NCBI RefSeq assembly: GCF_000428785.1
Contig: NZ_AUAP01000020.1
Location: 1 to 39,502 of the forward strand
Direction of reading: 5' to 3'
DNA: 39,502 nt
DNA from: Conchiformibius kuhniae DSM 17694
Lineage (GTDB): Bacteria > Pseudomonadota > Gammaproteobacteria > Burkholderiales > Neisseriaceae
Part shown: piece after piece, positions 39,431 through 39,502 of the stretch
Position numbering within the stretch: the first letter of the stretch is position 1
Layout of the letters: the number at the start of each line of letters is the position of its first letter
Translations under genes and position numbers: made by a program
Notes under the pieces: model-generated
What the model was told of the DNA's origin: nothing
Database searches by the model: none
What the model saw: only the letters and a program-made list of their open reading frames with translations

Positions 39431-39502
39431 GACGGCGTTGTAACTTTCCGGTTAATTGACGACACGCCCTAATGATGGGGCGGGTTTTCCGACAATCAGC
39501 GA

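Overview
The window comes from a member of the Neisseriaceae with a GC-rich core genome. Four copies of the 12-mer AGGCTGCCTGAA (798-809, 11009-11020, 11802-11813, 32278-32289) match the DNA-uptake-sequence dialect I recall from Simonsiella-type Neisseriaceae rather than the N. meningitidis form. Correia-like palindromic elements, dRS3 repeats (ATTCCC-N8-GGGAAT), an MDA/Nf-type filamentous prophage with a TspB protein, and core genes (lysM-def, rplM-rpsI, tatABC, recJ, slyX, secB) give the same placement. I cannot name the genus with certainty.

Layout. 1-2041 is a junkyard: the 3' end of an IS110-family transposase, an orphan immunity-like gene preceded by what looks like the last codons of a lost toxin, and an ADP-ribosylglycohydrolase gene bracketed by two Correia-like elements. 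2042-10831 is an inovirus-type prophage, all on the minus strand: an 80-aa early protein, the Rep initiator, a 69-aa protein, a probable ssDNA-binding protein, the major coat protein, two membrane or structural proteins, a 24-aa hydrophobic peptide, TspB (adsorption protein), a 645-bp non-coding region full of hairpins, a pVI-like DUF2523 protein, the Zot/pI assembly ATPase, two small membrane genes (one frameshifted) and a Piv/IS110-type recombinase. The prophage sits inside the second Correia-like element, so both ends can be read directly.

10888-17142 holds an alpha/beta hydrolase and rnhB, a 487-bp AT-rich gap with DnaA-box-like sites (candidate oriC), then dprA and recC. 17143-22146 is one 1667-aa secreted protein: a BapA-like prefix, Ig-like repeats, a serralysin-type zinc protease and RTX repeats. 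22299-29521 is housekeeping: trxA, a Na+/H+ antiporter, slyX, secB, a LysM lipoprotein-like secreted protein, def, a BI-1 family protein, rplM-rpsI and a second, degenerate ADP-ribosylglycohydrolase.

29660-39502 has aroC, a low-GC XRE repressor/DUF697-like module with palindromic operators, recJ, a FadL-type porin with a long leader, a HIT protein, tatABC, a TbpB-like lipoprotein behind a pentanucleotide repeat that puts it out of frame (phase OFF as sequenced), a YeiH-family exporter, and dRS3 repeats at the right edge. No rRNA, tRNA or CRISPR array was seen.
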